Below, piece by piece: positions 5,728-12,708 of a DNA stretch of 12,708 nt. The translations under genes and the position numbers were made by a program. Location: assembly GCA_030267965.1 (NCBI GenBank), contig BRYA01000474.1:1-12708 (forward strand). Reading direction: 5' to 3'. The notes under the pieces are model-generated. The model ran no database searches. It saw only the letters and a list, made by a program, of their open reading frames with translations, and had not been told where the DNA came from. Source of the DNA: Triparma columacea (Eukaryota; Sar; Bolidophyceae; Parmales; Triparmaceae). Position 1 is the first letter of the stretch. Each line of letters begins with the position of its first letter.

Positions 5728-8700
5728 ATGGATGTTAGCCCCAAGCAGGAGGACGAGCAAGTCATCGCCGTACACGACGACGATAGGGGCCTCACTGACC
5801 AAGAAAAAAACGTCGACGTAGAGAGCGAAGTAAACAAGGAGATTGTTGGCGCTCCTGACGATATTATTGAGATGATCAACGACAATGATATTGAGAAGGG
5901 AAGCGTTACTCGCGTCTACGACCCCCCCGATGAGCTTGACGACGCCGAAAATCAGGAGGAAAAAATATCCGAGGGGATCCAACTGTCCCCAGTCAGTGTC
6001 GGTGACACGGGACAGACTGATGAGGAGATTGACCAAGCCGCGCTGGAGGCTCTTGCCAATATTATCAGGAATGAGCCACAGGATTACACCGAGGAGGAGG
6101 AGGCGTTTGTGAGGGACGGCAAGGAGTTCTATGAAAAGTGTATGGCAAGCAAGAAATTCAAGAATTTGAAGAGTCCAGATCCCAGGGTGAAGTTGAAAAC
6201 TGGGCACCTTGATGGTGAAGGCCTGGTGGTTGGCGTGTGTGAGACTGTCGTAGATGCTTCACTTGCGGAATGTGTGGCATATGAGTTTATCAAGGATTCA
6301 AGGGAGAGGCAGGCCAAACTTGGGAAGAAGTACAAGGCGATCGAAACAAAGAAATTGAATGGACACTCACAGCTTTATTTAAACAGGAGGAGTCTTGGGG
6401 TACGAGGGCTTTCTGATAGGGAGTGGAGGCAAATTGGATGTTGGCAGACAGAGGAGGGAGAAAAGAAGTGTTGGACCGGGTACAAGGACACTGACATGCT
6501 CAACGAAGACTTCCCTCTGAGCTCTGGGACTGTGCTTGCATCTGCAACAACTACCTGGATGTTTGAGGCGCTCGAAACCACTGGTGGTGTTCCCCAGACT
6601 AGAGTCACATTTGCTTCAAAGGTGGACATCAAGGGCTCTGTGCCTAGTTTTATCATGAACCGCTTGACAACTGGGTTTGCAAGCAACATGATTGAATTGC
6701 GGAAGAAGTTTTACCAGAGTGATGACAAGATCGACAGGGCTGCTATGGAATACCTTGCAAATATCATCAAGAATGAGCCTCAAGATTATACAGAGGAGGA
6801 GGAAGAAGCCATTAGGAAGGGGAAGGAATTCTATGAGAAGTGCAAGAAGGATGAGCACTTTGATGAACTGAAGAGTCCTGATGAGAGGGTCAAGATGAAG
6901 CTAGTTCATGTTGATGGGGCAAGCAGTGGGACTGGTTTTGCCACTACTGTAGTTGATGCTAGTGTGGAGGAGTGTGCAGCAAACGAGATTACAAGTCTAA
7001 ACAGTAGAAATGAAACGAAGAAAGCTAAAATGAATGGGATAACCACTATGAAGGTAGTAAATGTTAATCCCCACACTCTCTACTACATAACAACAAGGGA
7101 CCTTGGCATCCCTGGTTTTGTTCCTCGTGATGGAAGGAGTAAAGTTACGTGGTTCAAGCAACAGGATGGCAAAGTTGTCATTGACGTTGAAGATACTGAG
7201 GAGCTCCAGGTGGACTTTCCTCTGAAAGCTAGGAATGTTTTAGGGAAGGCACACACAGTATGGGTATTTGAGCCGCTTGACCCTATTGGAGGTATACCAC
7301 AAACAGCAGTGAATTTTACTACAAAGGTAGAGCTTGGTGGTGTTTTCTACTTTTCTATCATGAACAAGATTGCACCAAGATTTCTCGGAGTAGTCTCAGA
7401 CTTGAGGAAGAAATTTGAAAAGAGCAAAGAGATTGATGCCTTCAAGAGACAGCAGATCATTGCAAAGTTTGAGGAAGTTGCAATTGAGGGAGCACCAGGG
7501 ATTGAAAGTCACTTTGACGAGATTGACGGAGCTAAAGAGATCAGTAGTGGGTTGTCAGGACAGGCATTGATAAAGGCAGAGAAGGGAATGGGATGGGGGA
7601 AGACTTCAATAACTGCAAGAGCATCCCACAAGGAAGTTGCAGCATTCTTCTGGGACCTTAAAAGTGGGGTTGACTCCCAGCTTAAGCTTCACAGAGTCAA
7701 CAACAAGACACTTGTAATCACAGTTGAACAGGAAGGGCATCTCACAGCTGTAAGGTTTTCTGACGCTGGCCAGATGAAGACAGAAGTAGTAATGATGACT
7801 AGACAGGAAAGTTTAGGAAGGACTGCTAGCAAACAGAGTGTAATTAAGCGCCTGAGCATGGCAACTGATGCTGCTTACTACTTTGACAATCTACTGAAGA
7901 GCACTGAAGCAGGGAAGGAGGATGGGAGGAGGTTTGGAGAGCAGCTGATGGAGAGAGTGAAGAAAAGGAATATTGAGGACAGTAAGGTAGAGGTTGTGAG
8001 GCAATTTATTGCCGCCAATAGGGCACTGAGAGAGACTACAGAGCAACATTGTTTGATGAGAACTATGCTGTATGCTGTAGTTATGAACAAATTTAAAAGG
8101 AAAGCTGCAAATGAGGGAGAAGACAATAGTGAGGAGGAAGCCAGGGGGTGGGAGATTGGGAGTGCAATGACAGCAGTCATGTTGACCACAGCAACTGCTG
8201 CTCATGCTGTAGATGAGTGGGCCCATCAATTCACTGAAGTACAAGAAGTAATGAATGAACAAATGTGGGTAAGGCCCATGCTTGAGGAGATTGTTATGAA
8301 CCTATTTATGAAGTCTACCTTAGGATTAAAGGCAAGGGTCACTGTTGGTGCTGCCACAAGCATGGTCGATTTGCTGACTGATGTGTATGTGACACATATG
8401 TTTTGGAGAGATAAGAAGTATGGTTACTTTAAGGCATCTTTTGCAAGTTTGGCAGTGTCAATTGGGATTCAAATGCTAGTTGTTTGGGCTCAGAACAGAA
8501 ATTTGGGGATGAAGAGGGTGGTGCAGGAGTGGATTCCAATCTTGCTTGGGTACAAACCTGCAGTTGATGCTTACAGGGTGGCAACTGGAGCAAAGCAAGA
8601 GGTTGGGACTGCATTTAACGCAATGTTTGAGATGACAATGATGAAAGTGGTTGAGATGTTTGCTGAGGCAATTCCTGGAGTGATCATCCAACTTATGGCA

Positions 8701-11649
8701 ATAGCAACCAGTGACAAAAATGTTGGAAATTCTGCATGGCTTTCACTTGCAGTGTCAGCAATTACCACAGGCTTTGCCTCTGCAACAATTAGCTATGACT
8801 GGGACACAGACCCAATTAACAGAGAGCAAGTGCCTGACTTCTATGGGTACATACCAGCAAAAGCAAGCAAGAGAACAGTAGTATTTGTTTCCATGATGCT
8901 GTTCACTGCAGGAATGCTTCTAATAAGGTGTACAACAATAGTTCTTCTTGGCTTGATGGGAGGTAGTTGGGGTTTTCTCTACATTGGCGCCGACCTTGGT
9001 CTATTCTTTTTGGTTAAGATATTGAGAGAAGACTTTTGGTATTGGATTCCTGCAGGGGGGAATCTAGAAATTGTGAGTAGCATTCTAATGAGAGTGGTTG
9101 CAAAAGTTATTACAGACTTCACTTCAATTGCACATTTTAGACATCCTAATGAAGTAGGAGGAGCCTATTGGTTGTTTGGTCTTCTGTTGACAATGGGAAG
9201 CCTACCAGTGTCAATATATATGGCTTCACCTTATGTTGATGAGAGAGCCATTGATATTGCATCATTGATTGTGATTTGTTTCTTACCAATGACTACCATA
9301 TGCTTTGCTGTCTTCTTTTGGAACATTGAGAGTAAGTACTTGCATACCTTTTGGAGTACACTGAGGTCAAAGGATATGTATATGGCATATTTCCTTGAAG
9401 GAGAAAATGACGCAATGAAGATTGTTGTCTTTGAAAGTTCCAGGCATCACTGGGTCTCAATTGAAGGAGAAGTTAAGAAATGGGTTGAGTTAAACTGGGC
9501 TAAATGGGAAGAGGAGCAGCCAGAGTGGTTTACTGATGTGATAAAGGCTACAGTGCCTGTAGAATTTATTCCATCAGATGGAGGTGCTAGAAGGAAAGAG
9601 AGTGTTAGGAGAGCAAGTGTTGATGCTGAAGCTGAGGGTGGTCTAGCAGGTGCATTGAGAGCAAGTGTTAGAAGAGCAAGTGTTGGCTTGGACAACGGAG
9701 GCGATCTAATTGCTCCACATGCTGTGAATGATACTACACAAGACTATGCAGGCTTAGATCCTAACCAGATAGGAAAATTGTTGGGTGAGCAACTGTTGGT
9801 TGCCTTAAGCTTCAGGAAGAAGGGAATGACAAAGAAGGAGGCCGCCACATTATTTATTGGGAAAAACTACATTCTGAGACAGGCTGCAGAAAAGTACACA
9901 TTTGTCGAGGCGTTGCTGGCTGCAGTTTTTGAGAACAAGCTGCACAAGATGAGGAAGGTGGAGGGGGCAGCCAAGGACCTGGAGATGAAGGACGGGAAGG
10001 AGATCGGCGAAAGCCTAGCATCAACATTGGCAATGACTACGCAGGTGAAATCCGCTATCGATGAGTGGATGCATCAATTCCCTGCTCTGAAGGAGCTCGA
10101 CGAAGAGTATGGATGGTTTCGACCTCTGCTCGAGACAATTGGCTTCAAGCTGATGGAGGAAGTCCCCTGGGGTGTCAAGATGAGGGTGACAGCGGGAGCT
10201 TTCACAAGTATGACTGATTTGCTGACTGATGTGTATGTGACTTACATGTTTGGGAGTGATAGGAATTGGGGGTACTTCAAAGCTTCTTTGGTAAGTTTGG
10301 TAGCGTCAATTGGGCTTCAGATGCTTTTTGTTTGGTTATCGAACAGAAAGTTGGGGACAAAGAGGGTCTTAAGGGAGTTGAGTCCAATCTTGCTTGGGTA
10401 CAAGCCTGCAGTTGATGCTTACAGGGTAGCAACTGGAGCAAAGCAAGAGGTTGGGACTGCAATGGACCCAATGTTTGAGATGGCATGTATGAAATTTCTT
10501 GAGATGTTTGCCGAGGCAATCCCTGGAGTCATCATCCAACTTATGGCTATTGTAACAAGTGACAAAGAGGTTGGAATTTTAGCATGGCTTTCAGTTGCAG
10601 TGTCAGCTATTACAACAGGCTTTGCCTCTGCAACAATTAGTTATGACTTTGACACAGACCCTGCTAGGAGAAAAACGGAACCAGATTTTTATGGTTATAT
10701 ACCGGCAAAGGCAAAGCAGAGATCAATAGTGTTTGTTTCCATGATGCTCTTGACAGCAGGAATGCTTCTAATAAGGTGTACAGCAATAGTTCTTCTTGGG
10801 TTAATTGGAGGTGGTTGGGTCTTTCTCTACATTGGCGCTGACCTTGGTCTGTACATTTTGGTTAAGATATTGAGGGGAGACTTTTGGTATTGGACGCCAT
10901 TAGGGGGTAACATAGAGGTTGTGGTTAGTATTTTAACCAGAGCGATTGGAAAAATTGTTGTAGACTTCACTTCAATTGTGCAGATGAGACATCCTAATGA
11001 AGTTGGGGGACTGTACTGGTTGTTTGGTCTTTTGTTGACAATGGCAAGCCTACCAGTGTCAATCTTTATAGCTTCGACTAATGTTGTTGAGAGGGCAATT
11101 GATATTGCATCATCAATTGTGTACATTTTCATACCAATAACTAGCATGTGCTTTGCTGTCTTCTTTTGGAACATTGAAAGTAAGTACTTGCACACCTTCT
11201 GGAGTACACAGAGGTCAAAGGATATGACACTGGCACATTTCCTTGAAGGAAAAAATGATGAAAAGAAGTTTGTAGTATTTAGTAACTCAAGACATCATTG
11301 GGTCTCAATTGAAGGAGAAATTAAGAAATGGGTTGAGCAAAATTGGGCTAAATGGGAAGTAGAGAAACCAGAGTGGTTTACTGATGTGAGGAAAGCAAGG
11401 GTCCCAGAGGAGTTCATTCCAGCAGATGGAGATACTAGAAGAAGAGAGAGTGTTAGGAGAGCAAGTGTTGATGCTGAAGCTGAGGGTGGTCTAGCAGGTG
11501 CATTTAGGGCAAGTATTAGGAGAGCAAGTGTTGGAGGTGTAGATGGTGGATATATTATAGGGGTAGGAGGTGGGAAAGCTGAAGTAAGCAGTGTTGTGCC
11601 GCTTGAAGATATGGATGGGGAGTACCTAATAGGGCAGCGAAATTTGTAG
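5728..11649 (+). CDS. Giant START-domain and polytopic membrane protein with two tandem membrane modules (XK-related-like)
   Basis: One intronless frame of 1973 residues. The ATG at 5728 (MDVSPKQEDE) is chosen because the frame upstream has no ATG and probably lies in a 5'-UTR intron. Order: an acidic, probably disordered head (1-100); START-like domain 1 (about 130-335, with TRVTFASKVDIKGSVP); START-like domain 2 (about 365-570); a shortened START-like segment (about 620-720, from WGKTSITARASHKEV to ATDAAYYFDNLL); membrane module A (about 736-1321); membrane module B (1352-1937); a short acidic tail. Each module has a helical head (AVDEWAHQF / AIDEWMHQF) and then about eight hydrophobic segments with LLTDVYVT and EMFAEAIPGVIIQLMAI. 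The last motif recalls the ESAPQ..LQ motif of XK-related scramblases, but distantly. Paired RRAS motifs close both modules (1294-1297, 1315-1318; 1910-1913, 1931-1934). START folds bind lipids, so a lipid-handling membrane role is inferred. The structure is visible; the family link and function are tentative. Confidence 0.85.
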   Translation: MDVSPKQEDEQVIAVHDDDRGLTDQEKNVDVESEVNKEIVGAPDDIIEMINDNDIEKGSVTRVYDPPDELDDAENQEEKISEGIQLSPVSVGDTGQTDEEIDQAALEALANIIRNEPQDYTEEEEAFVRDGKEFYEKCMASKKFKNLKSPDPRVKLKTGHLDGEGLVVGVCETVVDASLAECVAYEFIKDSRERQAKLGKKYKAIETKKLNGHSQLYLNRRSLGVRGLSDREWRQIGCWQTEEGEKKCWTGYKDTDMLNEDFPLSSGTVLASATTTWMFEALETTGGVPQTRVTFASKVDIKGSVPSFIMNRLTTGFASNMIELRKKFYQSDDKIDRAAMEYLANIIKNEPQDYTEEEEEAIRKGKEFYEKCKKDEHFDELKSPDERVKMKLVHVDGASSGTGFATTVVDASVEECAANEITSLNSRNETKKAKMNGITTMKVVNVNPHTLYYITTRDLGIPGFVPRDGRSKVTWFKQQDGKVVIDVEDTEELQVDFPLKARNVLGKAHTVWVFEPLDPIGGIPQTAVNFTTKVELGGVFYFSIMNKIAPRFLGVVSDLRKKFEKSKEIDAFKRQQIIAKFEEVAIEGAPGIESHFDEIDGAKEISSGLSGQALIKAEKGMGWGKTSITARASHKEVAAFFWDLKSGVDSQLKLHRVNNKTLVITVEQEGHLTAVRFSDAGQMKTEVVMMTRQESLGRTASKQSVIKRLSMATDAAYYFDNLLKSTEAGKEDGRRFGEQLMERVKKRNIEDSKVEVVRQFIAANRALRETTEQHCLMRTMLYAVVMNKFKRKAANEGEDNSEEEARGWEIGSAMTAVMLTTATAAHAVDEWAHQFTEVQEVMNEQMWVRPMLEEIVMNLFMKSTLGLKARVTVGAATSMVDLLTDVYVTHMFWRDKKYGYFKASFASLAVSIGIQMLVVWAQNRNLGMKRVVQEWIPILLGYKPAVDAYRVATGAKQEVGTAFNAMFEMTMMKVVEMFAEAIPGVIIQLMAIATSDKNVGNSAWLSLAVSAITTGFASATISYDWDTDPINREQVPDFYGYIPAKASKRTVVFVSMMLFTAGMLLIRCTTIVLLGLMGGSWGFLYIGADLGLFFLVKILREDFWYWIPAGGNLEIVSSILMRVVAKVITDFTSIAHFRHPNEVGGAYWLFGLLLTMGSLPVSIYMASPYVDERAIDIASLIVICFLPMTTICFAVFFWNIESKYLHTFWSTLRSKDMYMAYFLEGENDAMKIVVFESSRHHWVSIEGEVKKWVELNWAKWEEEQPEWFTDVIKATVPVEFIPSDGGARRKESVRRASVDAEAEGGLAGALRASVRRASVGLDNGGDLIAPHAVNDTTQDYAGLDPNQIGKLLGEQLLVALSFRKKGMTKKEAATLFIGKNYILRQAAEKYTFVEALLAAVFENKLHKMRKVEGAAKDLEMKDGKEIGESLASTLAMTTQVKSAIDEWMHQFPALKELDEEYGWFRPLLETIGFKLMEEVPWGVKMRVTAGAFTSMTDLLTDVYVTYMFGSDRNWGYFKASLVSLVASIGLQMLFVWLSNRKLGTKRVLRELSPILLGYKPAVDAYRVATGAKQEVGTAMDPMFEMACMKFLEMFAEAIPGVIIQLMAIVTSDKEVGILAWLSVAVSAITTGFASATISYDFDTDPARRKTEPDFYGYIPAKAKQRSIVFVSMMLLTAGMLLIRCTAIVLLGLIGGGWVFLYIGADLGLYILVKILRGDFWYWTPLGGNIEVVVSILTRAIGKIVVDFTSIVQMRHPNEVGGLYWLFGLLLTMASLPVSIFIASTNVVERAIDIASSIVYIFIPITSMCFAVFFWNIESKYLHTFWSTQRSKDMTLAHFLEGKNDEKKFVVFSNSRHHWVSIEGEIKKWVEQNWAKWEVEKPEWFTDVRKARVPEEFIPADGDTRRRESVRRASVDAEAEGGLAGAFRASIRRASVGGVDGGYIIGVGGGKAEVSSVVPLEDMDGEYLIGQRNL
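6031..6732 (+). repeat. START-domain repeat unit 1 within the giant gene
   Basis: It encodes residues 102-335, opening with IDQAALEALANIIRNEPQDY. It is followed directly by unit 2 (6733-about 7440), which opens IDRAAMEYLANIIKNEPQDY; the matching Asn codons (6058 and 6760) are 702 nt apart. The unit therefore includes an acidic linker (NEPQDYTEEEEE) as well as the START fold. Conservation is highest in the linker and the GKEFYEKC start; the lipid-cavity portion is more diverged, which suggests different ligands or relaxed constraint. Confidence 0.8.
6733..7440 (+). repeat. START-domain repeat unit 2 within the giant gene
   Basis: This is the second tandem copy of the linker plus START-like unit (residues 336 to about 571). 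It is less GC-rich than unit 1 and ends with the C-terminal helix MNKIAPRFLGVVSDLRKKF, equivalent to MNRLTTGFASNMIELRKKF of unit 1. The charged residues of the REW segment in unit 1 are replaced (RSKVTWF). Confidence 0.75.
7933..9690 (+). repeat. Membrane module A (first tandem copy, 1848-nt offset)
   Basis: Bases 7933-9690 align without indel to 9781-11538: FGEQ/LGEQ, DEW, LLTD, FAEAIPG and RRAS codons are all exactly 1848 nt (616 codons) apart. The head (7933-8360) is diverged at the protein level. From the LLTD motif onward the copies are very similar in DNA, including silent sites. It encodes about eight membrane segments and a cytosolic tail with RRKESVRRASV. Confidence 0.9.
9781..11538 (+). 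repeat. Membrane module B (second tandem copy)
   Basis: This is the second copy of the module. Its first part (about 9840-10205) is noticeably GC-richer and uses different codons (for example GAG, CTC, GTC, GGC) from both module A and the rest of module B. The later part, from about 10212, is AT-richer and close to module A. A 59-nt stretch (11446-11504) is identical to 9598-9656. The join between modules is an Asp/Asn-rich linker of about 30 residues. Confidence 0.9.
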
Positions 11650-12570
11650 GAGAAATTGATTTGATTTGTTATTGTTGGGAATATTTTGTAAATGTTATAG
11701 TAGTTTGTGAGTATTGTGGAAGTGTTATAGTGGTTTGTAAGTATAATGGAAGTGTAGTAGATGTGAATAAAGTTTTGAAAAGGTTGTGGAAGTGTTATAG
11801 TTGTTTGTGAGTATGATAGAAGTGTAGTTGATGTATATGGAGTTTTCAAAAATTGTGGAAGTGTTATAGTTGTTTGTGAGTATAATGAAAGTGTAGTAGA
11901 TGTGTATGGGAATGAATAAAAAAAGGGTGAGTTTGGTTATGGAGAGAAGAGAGAAGAAGAAAGAGGTGAGAGAAGAGAAGAGGAAGATGTAGTGTGAAAT
12001 GGTGTGTGTGTGTGAAAGTGTATATGAAAATATGTGTGTGTGTGGAGTATTATAGTGGTTTGTGAGTATAATGGAAGTGTAGTAGATATGTATGGAGTTT
12101 TAAAGAGTTGTGGAAGTGTTAAAGTGATTTGTGAGTAGATGTGTATGGGAATTAAAAAAAGGAGGGAGAGTGAGGTTGTGAAGGGGAGAGAAGAAAATTA
12201 AGGGGAGAGAGTAAAGGAGAGGAGGATGTAATGTGGAATGATTTGTGTGAGAATTAAGAAAGTTTGATAAATGTGGATGGAGTTTTGAAGAGTTGTGGAA
12301 GTGTAATAGGGATTTGTGAGTATAATGAAAGTAAAGTAAAAGTGTATGGGGATGAATTAAAGAAGGGAGAGTGTAGTTGTAGAAAGGAGTTATGGGTTGA
12401 GAGTAGAAGAGAGGAGGGTATAATATGAAATGATGTGTGTAAGTGTAGTAGATGTGTATGAAGATGAAGTAAAGGAGGGCGAGTGTAGTTTTAGAGAGAA
12501 GTGAGAGGAGTAAAAGAGTGAGAGAAGAAGAGAGGAAGGTGTAAGATGGATTGATGTGTGTAAAGGTAAA
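11639..12570. repeat. Degenerate about 70-bp repeats in a nearly C-free tract
   Basis: After the giant gene the + strand consists almost only of G, A and T. The unit (roughly TGTGGAAGTGTTATAG, TTTGTGAGTATAATGGAAG, TGTAGTAGATGTGTATGG, AGTTTTGAAAAG) recurs with TGTGGA at 11715, 11785 and 11854 (70 and 69 bp apart), and again near 12035, 12109 and 12294. Between them are GA-rich stretches (GAGAGAAGAAG type) and GT-rich stretches, which make a longer, loose higher-order repeat. No protein frame is credible here. Part of it is presumably 3' UTR of the giant gene. Confidence 0.8.
11766..11771 (+). terminator. Possible polyadenylation hexamer AATAAA
   Basis: AATAAA lies 117 nt after the stop of the giant gene, followed by a T/G-rich stretch; a second copy is at 11915-11920. 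Both sit inside repetitive A/G/T-only DNA, so chance occurrence is quite possible. It is not known from this sequence whether the organism uses this hexamer. Confidence 0.3.
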
Positions 12571-12708
12571 GTGTGTAAAGTGTGTAAAGTGTGTAAAGTG
12601 TGTAAAGTGTGTAAAGTGTGTAAAGTGTGTAAAGTGTGTAAAGTGTGTAAAGTGTGTAAAGTGTGTAAAGTGTGTAAAGTGTGTAAAGTGTGTAAAGTGT
12701 GTAAAGTG
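12571..12708. repeat. (GTGTGTAAA)n tandem array running off the window
   Basis: Fifteen perfect 9-bp units GTGTGTAAA (12571-12705) plus three bases of the next, with no substitution. The preceding bases (TGTGTAAAGGTAAA) look like degenerate units. The array continues to the last base, so its true length is unknown. Confidence 0.95.

Noticed and set aside
11295..11849. 184-residue minus-strand frame over the end of the giant gene and the C-free tail
   Set aside because: Low-complexity Thr/Ser/Ile/Tyr-rich translation arising because the complement of a C-free strand lacks many stop triplets. It overlaps the conserved module B tail.
12571..12708. Canonical telomere
   Set aside because: The unit is GTGTGTAAA, not TTAGGG or TTTAGGG. 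Kept only as a hypothesis about a chromosome end.

Overview
The window looks like nuclear DNA of a unicellular eukaryote. Genes are interrupted by short GT-AG introns (66, 62, 106 and 82 bp in the models below), spacers are several hundred bp, there is no bacterial operon layout, and the encoded proteins are eukaryote-like (SPFH/stomatin, START lipid-transfer, large multi-pass membrane proteins). The big START plus membrane protein resembles, from memory only, a family of uncharacterised predicted proteins in parmalean/bolidophyte stramenopiles (Triparma and relatives). I therefore lean towards a small marine stramenopile alga, but the sequence alone does not prove it.

Layout, all genes on the + strand. 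1-264: the last 87 residues of a multi-pass membrane protein, cut by the left edge. 444-851: a doubtful two-exon gene around a 24-bp minisatellite that encodes an acidic octapeptide repeat. 856-2429: an SPFH/band-7 (stomatin-like) protein whose first exon is separated by a 62-bp intron. 2430-3283: spacer with a long inverted repeat, then a conserved 5' leader block. 3284-4746: a three-exon gene for an unrecognised 424-residue protein with about seven membrane segments and a basic, Ser-rich tail. 4747-5727: spacer holding a second copy of the same 3' and 5' blocks. 5728-11649: an intronless 1973-residue protein made of an acidic N-terminus, two full START-like domains, a degenerate third one, and two tandem copies of a module with about eight membrane segments and paired RRAS phosphorylation-type motifs. 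11650-12708: a repetitive tail with almost no cytosine on the + strand, ending in a perfect 9-bp tandem array that reaches the window edge.

The main pattern is that two unrelated, adjacent membrane-protein genes share a duplicated 5' leader, most simply read as a non-coding leader exon plus a conserved 5'-UTR intron. The stop-proximal 3' block is shared by the first two genes. The two membrane-protein genes also both carry repeated basic kinase-type motifs (RRGS or RRAS) next to their membrane domains. With a neighbouring SPFH scaffold, this suggests, as inference only, a co-expressed membrane-lipid handling cluster under basophilic-kinase control. The START plus XK-related-like architecture of the giant protein would suit lipid capture coupled to transbilayer movement. 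That function is a hypothesis.
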